This document shows, piece by piece, positions 54,073 through 63,714 of a stretch of DNA of 64,000 nucleotides (positions within the stretch are counted from its first letter, which is position 1; every line of letters starts with the position of its first letter). The notes beneath the pieces were generated by a model. That model ran no database searches and was not told the DNA's origin. It was given only the letters and a program-made list of their open reading frames with translations. A program made the position numbers and the translations under genes. The DNA comes from JACRLW01 sp046349595 (lineage in GTDB: Bacteria > Planctomycetota > UBA1135 > UBA2386): positions 558,001 to 622,000 of the forward strand of contig JAXMCA010000002.1 of NCBI GenBank assembly GCA_046349595.1, given 5' to 3'.

Positions 54073-54299
54073 TAGGGATCCTCCGGTCCGCTGTCGTCGA
54101 GCGCCGGATCGGACTCCCCGCGCAGCCGCGCGACCTTGCCGCGGACCTTGCGGTTCTGCTTGCGCAACATGTCGTTGGCCTGCTTCAGGCGCTGCATCTC
54201 GTCGGAGATCGCCTTGATCTCGACGCGGGACAGGGACAGGGTCGCGGAGTCGGAGGAATGATCCTGCAACCACGCGCGGAGGTCGGGAACACCAGTCAT
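54072..54299 (-). CDS. Small coiled-coil protein
   Basis: A 75-residue protein from the ATG at 54299. The middle (residues 20-60) is a charged helix with heptads: LSRVEIKAISDEMQRLKQA and NDMLRKQNRKVRGKV. Both ends are short and acidic. It resembles small planctomycete helical proteins of unknown role. The stop codon TAG (54072-54074) directly abuts the first unit of the 141-bp repeats, which suggests that the repeats are its 3' UTR. The start of the divergent DNRLRE gene lies 175 bp away. Confidence 0.6.
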   Translation of the reverse strand: MTGVPDLRAWLQDHSSDSATLSLSRVEIKAISDEMQRLKQANDMLRKQNRKVRGKVARLRGESDPALDDSGPEDP

Positions 54300-54473
54300 C
54301 GGGCGGAGCATCCTAGCGGCGTCCACCACGCAACCCTTTTGCGGTCCGAAGGATCCGGCTGCTCGCAACCCCCCGGTCCAGGATGAACCCGCCGAGCTAG
54401 GATTCTCGACCCCGGATCCGACCCGACCGGTGCCCCCCGCGTCACCCCTCGCACTCCGAACCTCGACAGCTCC

Positions 54474-55528
54474 ATGCACACCCTCACCCTCGCGGCCGCC
54501 CTCGCGCTCGCGGCCGCCGGACTGGCCCAGAACCCCTCCGTCACGCTCGACGCCCGGAAGGACAACACCTCTACTTCCTCGACCCGGTCACGGGCTCGAA
54601 CGGCGCCGGCACCCGCATGTTCTGCGGCACCGACCTCAGCGCATCCCCGCACCGCGCGCTGATGGCCTTCGACATCCGCTCCCAGGTGCCGGCCGGATCG
54701 ACGATCGTCTCGGCTCGCCTCGAGCTGACCGTCGCCCAGACCCTGGCCGTCGCGCTGCCCTGCGACCTGCACCGCCTGACCTCCGACTGGGGCGAGCAGG
54801 GTTCGCTCGCGAGCGGCGGACAGGGCGGCGGCGGCACCGCGCTGCCCGGCGATGCGACCTGGGACTATGCCTTCTGGCCGACCACGCCCTGGCAGACGGT
54901 CGGCGGCGGCGGCGACTTCGTGGCGACGGCGAGCGCGAGCACCGTGGTCGGCCAGGTCGGCCGCTTCTCCTGGAGTTCCGCGCAGCTCACGGCGGACGTC
55001 CAGTCGATGCTCGACAACCCGTCGAGCAACTTCGGCTGGGTGCTGATCACCGACGAGGTCAACATCCGCACCGCGCGCGCCTTCCACACCCGCGAGGCGC
55101 TCAATGCACCCGATCGTCCGGCACTGCTGATCACCTATCTGCCGCCGACGGCGGCGGTGACGGCGTTCGGCAACGGCTGCAACGGCGGCAGCGGCAGCGT
55201 GCTCGCGTTGTCGGCCAACGGTCTGCCGTCGATCCCGAACCCCGGCTTCGCGCTCCTGCTCAGCGGCGGTCCGGTCGGCGCGATCCGCGCGATCAACCTC
55301 TTCGCGCTGCCGCAGGTGCCGGGCCTCCCGATCGGCAACGGCTGCGAGATCCTCGGCGACTTCAACACGCTGATCATCGGCCTCGTCACCACCGGCACGC
55401 AGCCACTCGCGATCCCGAACAACACGGCCTTCTACGGCATCGAGCTGACCGCCCAGGGCCTCTCGCTCGACTTCGTCACCGGCGGGATCGGCTTGTCGAA
55501 CGGGCTCACGCTCCGGCTGGGGACCTGA
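54474..55528 (+). CDS. Secreted DNRLRE-domain protein with C-terminal module (one frameshift)
   Basis: The signal peptide MHTLTLAAALALAAAGLAQ begins at 54474. One missing C at 54568-54569 breaks the frame; adding it gives SVTLDARKDNTLYFLDPVTGS, the start of a DNRLRE/CBM96-like domain, followed by MFCGTDLSASPHRALMAFDI, SQVPAGSTIVSARLELTV and DVQSMLDNPSSNFGWVLI, all family features. Residues about 225-350 are the shared C-terminal module (FGNGCNGGSGSVLALSANG, AIPNNTAFYGIEL, GIGLSNGLTLRLGT). The repaired length is about 351. DNRLRE domains are glycan-binding or structural beta-sandwiches. It overlaps the convergent DUF6473 gene by 23 bp. Confidence 0.82.
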
Positions 55529-56446
55529 GGTCGGCCACCAGCGCGCGCACGGCCGGGGCGAGGGCGCGCGCCGCATCCTCGTGCATCTGCGGTGAGGGGT
55601 AGTAGGCGTTGTGGGTCCAGACCTCCGCCTCGCGCTCGCCGGTGCCGGCGTCGGCGGGCTTCACCGTCGCCGGCGCGCCGCTCGGATCGACGAGCCGCTG
55701 CGGGCTGCCGCGGGCGCTGACGCACTCGACGTAGCTGTCGGCATGCGCGCGCACCGCGGCGACCATGCGCTCGTCGACCAGCTGCGGGAACTCGCCGAGC
55801 AGCGCACGCAGGCTGTGGTAGCGCGGGCGGAAGCGCGGGGTGCGCCGGCTGAACCAGAACAGCAGCTTGGGCGCGCGCGTCGCATCGAGGAGTTCGCGGA
55901 ACGAGTTCACCCAGTCGTCCTGCGTCTCGCGCACCAAGCGGCGAACCTCGGTGCGACCGAAGCACGCACGCCATCGGTTGACGAGCCCACGCCACAGCGG
56001 GTTGCGCAGGCCGCCCAGATCCGCCTGCAGGACCTCGCGCCACGCCGCGTCGGCTCCGAGCACACGGCCATCGGCTCGCACGCGCAGCCGCTCGCGACCG
56101 CCGCTCTGGAAGCGCGAGCAGTCGGCGCTTCGCCCCGACATCACCTGGAACACGCAGAGGCGCGCACCGTGGAGCAGGGGACGAAACGACGGCTCGAGGA
56201 ACAGGCGCGGCCCCGCCCCGGCGATGCCGAGGTTCAGCACCGGCAGGCCGAGGACATCGGCGAGCAGCGCCGGCCACGGGCGCTCGACGAAGCAGCCGAA
56301 GGTCTGCGCCGCGCCGATGCAGGCGAAGTAGCTGCCCGGCTCCAGGCTCGGCGGCGCCGGTCCGCGCAATGCGTCGCCCCCGACCACGGCCGCCACAGGC
56401 GGTAGTCGACGATCGCACGGTCGCGGCGCTGGTAGCCTTCGGACAC
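55506..56446 (-). CDS. DUF6473 domain protein (N-terminal frame break)
   Basis: The family N-terminus VSEGYQRRDRAIVDYRL is in one frame from the GTG at 56446, and the rest in another; one missing base near 56385-56395 joins them as DYRLWRPVVGGDALRGP. The main part has the DUF6473 pattern: FRGPAP-like LRGPAPPSLEPGSYFACIG, AAQTFGCFVERPWPALLADVLG, VLNLGIAGAGPRLFL, VFQVMSGRSAD and KLLFWFSRR. The repaired length is about 314 residues. The family has an SGNH-hydrolase-like look and occurs with sulfotransferases in polysaccharide loci. It is divergent from the sulfotransferase-like gene with 17 bp between the starts. Confidence 0.77.
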
Positions 56447-56463
56447 CGCGCGCAAGGTAGCCC

Positions 56464-57224
56464 GTGAAGCCGGACCGTCCCAATCGACTGCAGATCTACG
56501 GCGAACGCTGCTCCGGCACGAACTGGGTCGCCCAGCTCTGCCGGCGCAACTTCCTGGCGCTGCGCCCCTGCGACGACTTCGGCTGGAAGCACGGCTGGAT
56601 CCAGGGCGACGTCGAGCAGGCGCGCGATTGCCTGTTCGTCGTGGTGCACCGCGATCCCTTCGACTGGCTGCGCAGTCTGCACCGCCAGCCGTGGCACACC
56701 GCTGCCGCGCTGCGCGATGTGCCCTTCGCGCGCTTCATCCGCGAGGCATGGCACTGCGAATGGGGACGCGACATGGACCTGCCTGCGGACGATCCGCGCA
56801 TCGGCACGGAGATGCTGCACGAGCGCGATCCGCGGACCGGCGCGCGCTTCGCCAATGCCATGCGCCTGCGCACCGCCAAGCATCGCGCGTGGGCTTCGCT
56901 GCGCGGTCGCGTCGCACACCTCGAGTTCGTGCGCTACGAGGACGTGTTGCGCGCGCCGCGCGAGTTCGTCGCGAAGCTGGCGCAGACCCACGGCCTGCGC
57001 CGCTGGCCCTGGTTCCGCGGAGTCGACACCTTCAAGGGCGGCGCAACGCCCTTCCGACCCTCGACCTACGCGCCGATCGACCCGCCGACCTGGACTGGAT
57101 CGCCGCGGAACTCGACGCCGCATGCGAAGCCGCGCACGGCTACGACATCGCGGCGCGCATCTCGGAGTTGCGCGCCGCCGCGCTGGATCCGCCGACCGCG
57201 CACGGCAAGCTGTCCGCGCCGTGA
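56464..57224 (+). CDS. Sulfotransferase-like P-loop protein (one frameshift)
   Basis: From the GTG at 56464: the segment YGERCSGTNWVAQLCRRNF (residues about 12-30) is a PAPS-binding-type 5' loop with Ser-Gly-Thr, as in a family of polysaccharide-linked sulfotransferases. Later motifs are FVVVHRDPFDWLRSLH (3'-phosphate site with Arg and Ser) and LEFVRYEDVL. The frame changes near 57085; adding one C gives DPPDLDWIAAELDAAC. The repaired length is about 253 residues. It would transfer sulfate from PAPS to an acceptor sugar or lipid. The next gene overlaps its stop (GTGA), so the two are translationally coupled. Confidence 0.75.
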
Positions 57225-58174
57225 CCCTGTCCCGCGACGAACTGCACCGCCTCGAACGCCTGCGCGCCCTGTTCCTCGACGACGAGCGCGGCGCCATGTC
57301 GCTCGCCGACTACTGGCGCGACGACGGCGACCTCGCCGCCTACGACAGCGTGCTCGCCGAGCGCATCGGCTGGAAGTGGGACGCGGTGCTCGACGAATGC
57401 GCCGCGCGCGGATGCCGCGCTGCGACGACGCGACGATCCTCGACTTCGGCTGCGGCACGGGAGTGGCCGCGCGTCGCTTCGCCGCGCGCTTCGGCGCCCG
57501 TGAGGTGCTGATGCACGACCGCTCGCAACGCGCGATGGACTTCGCGGTGCGACGTCTCGCGCAGCAGGGGAACACCGCGGTGCGTGGCCTGCCGCGCGTG
57601 GAGGGCGTGGCTCCAGACGTGCTGCTCGTCAGCCACGTGCTCGGCGAGATCGACGCACGCGAGGAAGCCGCACTGCACGAGCTGATCGGGCGCAGCACGA
57701 CGCTCCTGATCGTCGAGCCCGGCAGCCGCGACATCTCGCCGCCTCTCGGCGCTGCGCGACTCACTCCGCGATCGCTTCACGATCCTCGCGCCCTGCACGC
57801 ATGCCGCAGCCTGTCCCGCGCTCCGCCGCGGCGACGACTGGTGCCACTTCTTCGCCCCGCCGCCGCAGAAGGTCTTCACCGACGGCGACTGGGCCCGCCG
57901 CGCCAAGGCGCTCGGCATCGATCTCCGCGCTCTGCCCTACTCCTTCCTCTGGGCGACGCGCGCGCCGCGCTCCGTCACCGACGACGACCGCTCACGCCTG
58001 ATCGGTCGCGCCCGCGTCGAGACCCACCGCGCCCGCTTCGTCACCTGCGACGCGCACGGCCTGCACGACGTCGAGATCAACAAGCGCCACGAACCCGCGG
58101 CGTGGCGCGCGCTCAAGAAGCACCCGGAGACGCTGCGGCTGTGGCCGCCGGAGACCGCCGTCGAGCCGGACTGA
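57221..58174 (+). CDS. Rsm22/METTL17-like ribosomal small-subunit-associated methyltransferase family (two frame breaks)
   Basis: Starts at the GTG overlapping the previous stop. The N-terminal helices (YWRDDGDLAAYDSVLAERIGWKWD) precede a SAM-binding motif TILDFGCGTGVAARRFAARFGA, and the acidic strand LLVSHVLGEID. The cysteine-rich segment APCTHAAACPALRRGDDWCHFF matches the Rsm22/METTL17 signature, whose cysteines bind an iron-sulfur cluster in the mitochondrial protein. Breaks near 57410 and 57740 shift the frame out and back. Length about 317. These proteins act in small ribosomal subunit assembly. The coupling to a sulfotransferase-like gene is unexplained. Confidence 0.77.
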
Positions 58175-58180
58175 GCGCGC

Positions 58181-60744
58181 TCACTTCGCCGGGACCTTCA
58201 GCTCCACGTCGACGACCGCGCCCGGTCTTGCACGCACCTCGTCACCGCGCGGCTTGCTTCCGCCGGCGACGGCCCCGCCCGCGACGATGATCATCTGCGC
58301 CGCGTTGCGCGCGCGATCGCCGACGCCAGGGGGATCACCTCGAGCGAGCAGGTCTCGTCGGGGAGGTAGATGGCCAGCTCGCGCTGCTCGTCGACGAGAC
58401 GAAGCTCGCCGCGACCCTGGTTCATGCCTCCGAAGGGATCGGAGGGTCCTGGCTGTCGAGGAGGGTGATCGCGATGCGACGGCCGGTCAGACGCTGCCCG
58501 TCGTGCTCGGGGAGCAGATGCAGATGCACGACGCCACACCGCGCTTCGAGGTCACGCGTGACGAGTCCGCCAGGTGAGACTTCGAAGGCTTCGGACTCCA
58601 TCAGCTCGACGCCGGTCGGGAGATCGATCACCGAGAGGCGCCAGTGGCCGCGCAGCAATGCGAGATCGAACGCGCCGCTGCGATCGACGTAGGTGTGCAC
58701 GTCGAGTTGCACCCCCGGGGACTGTCGGATGAAGATCCGGTTGCCGGCGGTGGATTCCGGGTCGATGGACCGCGCTGTCACCGCGAGCCGCTCGGGAGGA
58801 GATCGGCGCCCGTGATCCGGACGCTCCCGCGCACATGGGCCCGCGTGACCTCCGGCGCCGCGAAGCTCTTCTGCAGATCGTCCTTCGCCACCTCCACGGT
58901 TGCGATCCGCACATCCTTGTCGAAGGTGTCGCGCCGCGTGCCCGCTGGGCGCAACGAGAGCGCCCATTTCCCGGGGGCCAATCCGCTCAGGGTGGCACTT
59001 CCACCTCCCTGCACTCGAACCTGACGCTCCCCGAAGATCGAACGACCGCCCATCGCGGTGTCGGCGATCACGAAGGGATTGGCGTTGGGTGCGACGTCGA
59101 CACGGGTGTTCGTCGCGACGATCCAAGTGCCGTCCAACGAACCCTTCTCCGCCTTCAGATCCAGCGTCAGCGTGGCGCCGCGTGCGATCACCAACTCCAC
59201 CTCGCCCGGAGTCTTGCCCGCCGAGAGATCGACCGTCACGTGCTTCGACTCGGGGCGATCCGTCATCGAAGCGACGAGTTCGAACTTCTGCATCGGCAAT
59301 TGGTCGAAGGTGAACTTGCCGTCGTCGCCGCTCAGCTCGGTCAATCCCGAGCGATCGGATCTGCCGATCGAACCCTGGAACTGGAACGCCGCATCGCGCT
59401 GCACAGGGCGGACTTCGACCCGCGCGCGAGCCGGTTTGCCCGTGGCCTCGTCCTTCACCACTCCATGCACGACCGTGGCCTTCCGCAAACCGATCTCCAG
59501 CTCCACCCCGTCGGCCTTCCACTCGACCGTCTGCATCTCCGGCGCCCGTCCCGGTGCGACGACCACCACGACGCCCTTGGTCTCGCCCCCCATCCCCGAA
59601 GGCGAGGGCAGATCGATGAGCCCGTCCCTCGCGAAGCCGGTCAACTGCACGAACTGGCGCGCCGTGAACACGTCCTTCGCGTACTCGATGAGGAACTCCT
59701 GCCAGCCGACTCCGGCGCGTGCGCCCTCGATCGGCTCCTTGCTGTCGGCGTCGACGACGCGAAGCACGAGATGCGCACCGGGTGGATGCCTGGGCCGTAG
59801 GGCGACTTGCAGGTCGTCGCGCGTGCCCTCGATCCAGTTCGGTTCGGTCGCGTCGTCCTGCTCCGTCCCTGACGCGAGCGGGTCGTAGGTCGGCAACGGT
59901 TCGACGTTGTAGCGAGCACGCGAGGGCAACGAGATCTCGAAGCGCCCGTCCTGGGCGGACTTCACGCTGGCGGAGCCGCCGAGTTCGTCGTGGAGCACGA
60001 GATCCACCTCGACGCCCTTTCCCTCGGCGTCGACCGCGGTGCCGCGCGCGCGAAGCCGGTCGACGCGAGCGTGAGATCGAGCCGATCACCGATCGACACC
60101 GGCATCATCCGAGACCGTGCATATCCGCGCGCGGTCGCCGTGACCTCGAGTCCGGCGATCGCAACGCCGTGCAGCTCGAAGCGACCCTCTGCATCGCTCT
60201 GCGCGATGCACAGGACCTTCGGGACGACGGTCGCACCGAAGGTGAAGTCGAAGATGAACGGTCCGCGATTCTCGAGACAGTCCTTCGCCTCGATGTGCGC
60301 ACCGGCGACGGGCTTGCCCTGTTCGTCGCGCACCGTGCCTCGCATCTGGACACCGAGCGGCATCGGTACGTCGCCGATGTCGATCCGATCGGACTCGCCG
60401 CCGGAGAAGACGGAGATCGACAACAGATCGATCCCCATGGTCGCGCGACCACGTCGCCGAAGGACGTAGCTCGCCGCATCCGTCACGGGCACGCCCACGG
60501 TCCCCTGTTCCGAATCCGACCGGGCGATGCGGAACTCGAACATGCCGTCCGCGCCGGTGGTCGCGACGACTTCACCGACCTGCCATTGCTCACGATCCAG
60601 CGACGCGACCTCGACACCGGACAGCGGTCGACCGATCTCGTCGGTCGCGCGTCCCACCATCGTGATCACGCCGTCCTGCGCAGCGAGCGCGCTGGTGCAC
60701 GACAGCAGGAACAGGATCGCCCCCCGGACTCTTCGGCTCGACAT
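58181..60744 (-). CDS. Secreted CPR-repeat protein (about four frame breaks)
   Basis: The signal peptide MSSRRVRGAILFLLSCTSALAAQ starts at 60744 (an ATG at 60756 is also possible). CPR-type units follow: GRATDEIGRPLSGVEVASLD, GTVRDEQGKPVAGAHIEAKD with SDAEGRFELHGVAIAGLEV, VHGVVKDEATGKPARARVEV and DGKFTFDQLPMQKFEL, then further beta-rich segments to the end (VDVELKVPAK). Breaks at about 60045, 58794-58796, 58444-58446 and 58310 are repaired, in at least two cases, by one C/G in a homopolymer. The protein would have about 854 residues. It is presumably a surface or periplasmic structural or sensing protein. Confidence 0.72.
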
Positions 60745-60914
60745 GCGACGGATCATGCCGACTCCCCACGTTCCTGCAATTCGCGCACTGCGGATCGGGT
60801 GCGGCGTCGGCGACTCCGCGGCGCATTTCCTCGATCCGCTCGGACGATCTTCGCCACGACAGAGAGGCGATGGCGACGCCCTTCTCGCAGCTGTCCAGCT
60901 CGGAGGTGTGAACC

Positions 60915-61049
60915 ATGTCCATCGACAACCGTGAGTCCATGTCCGGCGCGTGCCTGCGCGTCGTCCTGATCTTCGTCCTCGCGCTGCTGCTGGCGATCTG
61001 GCCGATCGCCGTGGTGGTCGCGTACCAGCGACTGATCCCCATCGCGTGA
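60915..61049 (+). CDS. Small single-helix membrane protein (44 residues)
   Basis: ATG 60915 to TGA 61047-61049. The product has a short polar N-terminus (MSIDNRESMSGACLR) and a single strong transmembrane helix of about 23 residues (VVLIFVLALLLAIWPIAVVVA), then a basic end. It is preceded by GGAGGTG at 60902-60908, a good Shine-Dalgarno sequence that supports translation. It is the first gene of the plus-strand envelope cluster and 60 bp before the lipoprotein gene. No relative is recognised. Confidence 0.6.
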   Translation: MSIDNRESMSGACLRVVLIFVLALLLAIWPIAVVVAYQRLIPIA

Positions 61050-61109
61050 GGGAGGTCGCGCGCGACAGATCCGCTGCGCGATCGCCCTTGACGGATCACG
61101 GAGGTCCCC

Positions 61110-61949
61110 ATGCCCTTGCCCATCAGGTCGAACATCACCCTCGGCTCCGCAGTCGTCACGCTCGCCTGTCTCTGTTCCTGCGGCACGGCCCCGCGCTTCG
61201 CCGATCGCCTGGAGGCGGCGACCGCGTGCCTCGACTCGGCGCAGAACGACGCCGCGCTGTCGCATCTCGAGGTCGCGTTCACGGTCGCGGCCTGCAATGA
61301 CGACCGCGCGCAGGTGATGGCCCTCGAGGTCGAAGCGCAGCTCGCGCGCGGCGACGTGGAGCACGCCGGCTACGCACTCGATCGGCTGAAGCTGATCGCG
61401 CCCGCGGCCTTCATCACCTGGAAGACGCAGTCGGTGCTGGAGCTGCGGCGCAGCGGCACCGAGCCGGCTCGCGCAGCGTTGCAGGCCGCGGTCGGGAGGG
61501 CGAAGGCTCCGGGCCAGACCGTCTGGACCCGCGACTTCGGCAAGCTGCTCGACGCGCTCGACGCCTTCCGCGACGGCGACCTCGTCGCCGCGCGCCGTGG
61601 TCTCGACGGGATCACACACGCCGACGTGGCGCCCTCCGCGCGCTGGCTGCTCGGTCGACTGGACGCGATCGATCAGGTGCAGCAGCGGCGCATCTCGGCC
61701 GCGGCGCGCGCGGGCGCACGCGAGGGCATCACCGATCTGATCGACGTGGCACGCGACGACGCACGACTGCGCGATCGCGTGACGCAGCTCGCCCGACAGA
61801 TCGGCCTCGACCAGGACCTTGACGACATGCAGCCGGCGGACCTTCGCGAACGAAGCCGCCGGTGCCCTTCCCCGCTCGTCGTCGCGAGCCTCGCCGCTGT
61901 GGCGCGACTCGCCGTCGAGCAGACCCCCTCGAGAACCAGGAGCATGTGA
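61110..61949 (+). CDS. Helical repeat lipoprotein
   Basis: A 279-residue protein with a lipoprotein-type signal (LACLCSCGTAP, likely Cys at about 22 or 24). The mature part is alpha-helical with TPR-like pairs (AALSHLEVAFTVAACNDDRAQVMALEVEAQLARGDVEHAGYALDRLKL and ARRGLDGI). The end is basic and hydrophobic (PLVVASLAAVARLAV), possibly a membrane-contacting helix. The GGAGGT before the start (61100-61105) is a good ribosome site. Its stop overlaps the next ATG (ATGTGATG), so the genes are translationally coupled. The function is unknown; the operon ends in ExbB/ExbD-like proteins. Confidence 0.65.
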   Translation: MPLPIRSNITLGSAVVTLACLCSCGTAPRFADRLEAATACLDSAQNDAALSHLEVAFTVAACNDDRAQVMALEVEAQLARGDVEHAGYALDRLKLIAPAAFITWKTQSVLELRRSGTEPARAALQAAVGRAKAPGQTVWTRDFGKLLDALDAFRDGDLVAARRGLDGITHADVAPSARWLLGRLDAIDQVQQRRISAAARAGAREGITDLIDVARDDARLRDRVTQLARQIGLDQDLDDMQPADLRERSRRCPSPLVVASLAAVARLAVEQTPSRTRSM

Positions 61950-62374
61950 TGAGCAAGTCCCCGATCCTCGCGACGCTCGGCGTCGCCCTCTTCGTCCTCG
62001 CGGCGTGCTCGAGCGCGCCGCAGGCTGCGCGCAGCGACGCGCCGCCACCGCCGCCCTCGGAGCCGACCTCGGACACCAGGTTCAAGGAGGCGCTGCAGAA
62101 GCGCATCGGTCAGATGCCGTCGGCGCACGTCGACCCGACCCGCTCCGCGAAGTCCGCGCTCGACTCCCTGCGCGCCGCGCGTGACGCCGAGGTGACGATC
62201 GAGCAGGAGCTGCGCGCCGAGTTCGCGCGCAGCGGCACCATGTCGGACGAGCCGATCGAGCGTCTCCGTGAGGCGCGCGATGCACGCTACGACGCGATCT
62301 ACCGCCTGATCGTCGACGACCCCAGCTCGCCCCTCCCGGACGAGCTCTGGATCGCGAAGGGAGGTGCGCGATGA
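61949..62374 (+). CDS. Small lipoprotein
   Basis: A 141-residue protein with a clear lipoprotein signal (SPILATLGVALFVLAACSSAP, Cys at about 20), a proline-rich spacer and a charged helical body (SALDSLRAARDAEVTIEQELRAEFA, then EPIERLREARDARYDAIYRL). It begins within the stop of the preceding gene and ends in ATGA overlapping the next start. It probably forms an envelope complex with its neighbours, an inference from the coupling. Confidence 0.65.
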   Translation: MSKSPILATLGVALFVLAACSSAPQAARSDAPPPPPSEPTSDTRFKEALQKRIGQMPSAHVDPTRSAKSALDSLRAARDAEVTIEQELRAEFARSGTMSDEPIERLREARDARYDAIYRLIVDDPSSPLPDELWIAKGGAR

Positions 62375-63333
62375 AGCGCGTCGACCACCGGCGCCTTCCC
62401 GGCGCCGAACTCCTGCTGCTCGTCGCGTGCGGACTCGGGACCCTCGCGTCCTCGGTCCACGCGCAGCAGCGACCCGAGCCCGTGCTGGGCCGGACCGTCC
62501 GCCTGATCCAGGAGAACAAGCAGAAGCTCGAGGCGATCCTCGCCGGCATGTCGCCGGAGTCGGCGAAGCTGGACGACGCACTGCGCGCCGTCGACGCGGC
62601 ACTCGCACGCACCGATCTGCCGGAGAGCGAACGTCTCGCCAACGCCGCGAAGGCGAAGGACGAGGTGCTCAGCGCGCTGGACGCGATCCTCGCGCACGAG
62701 GATGAGACCAAGGCGCTGTTCGGCGCCCAGATCGACGCCTTGAAGTCGGCGTGGCTCGAAGCCTCCCGCAGCGGCGCCGGCTCGGCCGTCGACCCGATCG
62801 CGAAGGAGAACCGCGAGAAGCGCAAGGATCTGGTCGCCCACCTGATCCTCGCCGACGACACGCCGCCGGAGTGGCGCGAGCTGTTCCAGATGGCCTTCGA
62901 GATGCTCGAGATCGACGAGTCCGGCAACGACGAACTCGGCGAGCAGGAGAAGGCGATGATGCAGGAGACGGTCGCAGCGCTCGCGCAGATGCGCCGCGAG
63001 TTCTACGCGTCGTATGCCGAGCAGGCGCGCGCGTTCAACTCGCTGCGTGCCCTGCGCCGCTCGGAGTCCCTGCAGAAGAACCTGCTGCTGTCGAGCCGCG
63101 ATCTCCAGTCGCTCGTCGAGGTTGCATCGGCGGCGCGCGAGAGCACCAAGGTCATCACCAGCCGCAGCACCGGCTCGAAGGGCACGCTCGAGGAGATCCG
63201 CAAGACCATCGAGCGCATCGGCAGGGAGCGCGGCAAGTCCGCCGCACCGGCACGCACCCCCGAGCAGCTCCGCCGCTCGGTCGAGGAGCACGCGGCGAAG
63301 TACCGCGACCGCCTCGCCAAGGGAGGCAAGTGA
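62371..63333 (+). CDS. Exported helical protein, unknown
   Basis: A 320-residue protein with a signal peptide (AELLLLVACGLGTLASSVHAQ). The rest is strongly alpha-helical and charged, with no transmembrane helix: LGRTVRLIQENKQKLEAILAGM, LANAAKAKDEVLSALDAILAHE, EQEKAMMQETVAALAQMRREFYASYAEQARAF and a basic C-terminus (RRSVEEHAAKYRDRLAKGG). It recalls TolR/PAL-associated coiled-coil periplasmic proteins, but no family is recognised. It lies between two lipoproteins and the ExbB-like gene (3-bp gap), so it may be the periplasmic output of that motor. Confidence 0.62.
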   Translation: MKRVDHRRLPGAELLLLVACGLGTLASSVHAQQRPEPVLGRTVRLIQENKQKLEAILAGMSPESAKLDDALRAVDAALARTDLPESERLANAAKAKDEVLSALDAILAHEDETKALFGAQIDALKSAWLEASRSGAGSAVDPIAKENREKRKDLVAHLILADDTPPEWRELFQMAFEMLEIDESGNDELGEQEKAMMQETVAALAQMRREFYASYAEQARAFNSLRALRRSESLQKNLLLSSRDLQSLVEVASAARESTKVITSRSTGSKGTLEEIRKTIERIGRERGKSAAPARTPEQLRRSVEEHAAKYRDRLAKGGK

Positions 63334-63336
63334 GCC

Positions 63337-63714
63337 ATGCTCCGCTGGCTCATCGACTCGCAGTCGCTGCCCTCACTGATGTGGACGATGGTCGGCCTGT
63401 CGGTCGTGATCGTCGCCGGCGCGCTGTTCCTCATCCTCGCCCGGCTCGCGCCCCGCGCGATGCCGGGCGAGGACTGGACGCGCGAACTCCTCGAACTCGG
63501 CTGCGAGCTCGGCCCGATGCTCGGCATCCTCGGCACGGTCTGCGGTCTCTCGCTCGGCTTCGCCCTGGTCGGTGACACTGACACGCGCGCACAGTTGATC
63601 GCCTCGCTGAAGTCGGCGCTCTACAGCACCGCGCTCGGACTCGTGCTCGCCAAGCTCGGGCTCTGCACGCTGTTCCTCACCGCGCGCCGCGCGCGCGCGG
63701 AGGTGACGCGATGA
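63337..63714 (+). CDS. Minimal ExbB/TolQ/MotA-like membrane protein
   Basis: A 125-residue protein with three hydrophobic helices (about 10-37, 57-78, 90-115). The segment GPMLGILGTVCGLSLGFALV, followed by SLKSALYSTALGLVLAKLGL, reproduces the two conserved helices of the MotA/TolQ/ExbB proton-channel fold, where GTVxGL and TALGL are hallmarks. It lacks the long cytoplasmic domain of ExbB (about 240 residues). It presumably uses proton flow to drive the neighbouring ExbD-like protein. Its stop overlaps the start of the next gene by 4 bp (ATGA). Confidence 0.75.
   Translation: MLRWLIDSQSLPSLMWTMVGLSVVIVAGALFLILARLAPRAMPGEDWTRELLELGCELGPMLGILGTVCGLSLGFALVGDTDTRAQLIASLKSALYSTALGLVLAKLGLCTLFLTARRARAEVTR

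Noticed and set aside
53673..54386. Long plus-strand frame of 237 residues with three 47-residue repeats
   Set aside because: It exists because the 141-bp unit is a multiple of three; similar frames occur on both strands. The sequence is better explained by hairpins, and the small minus-strand gene overlaps its 3' part.
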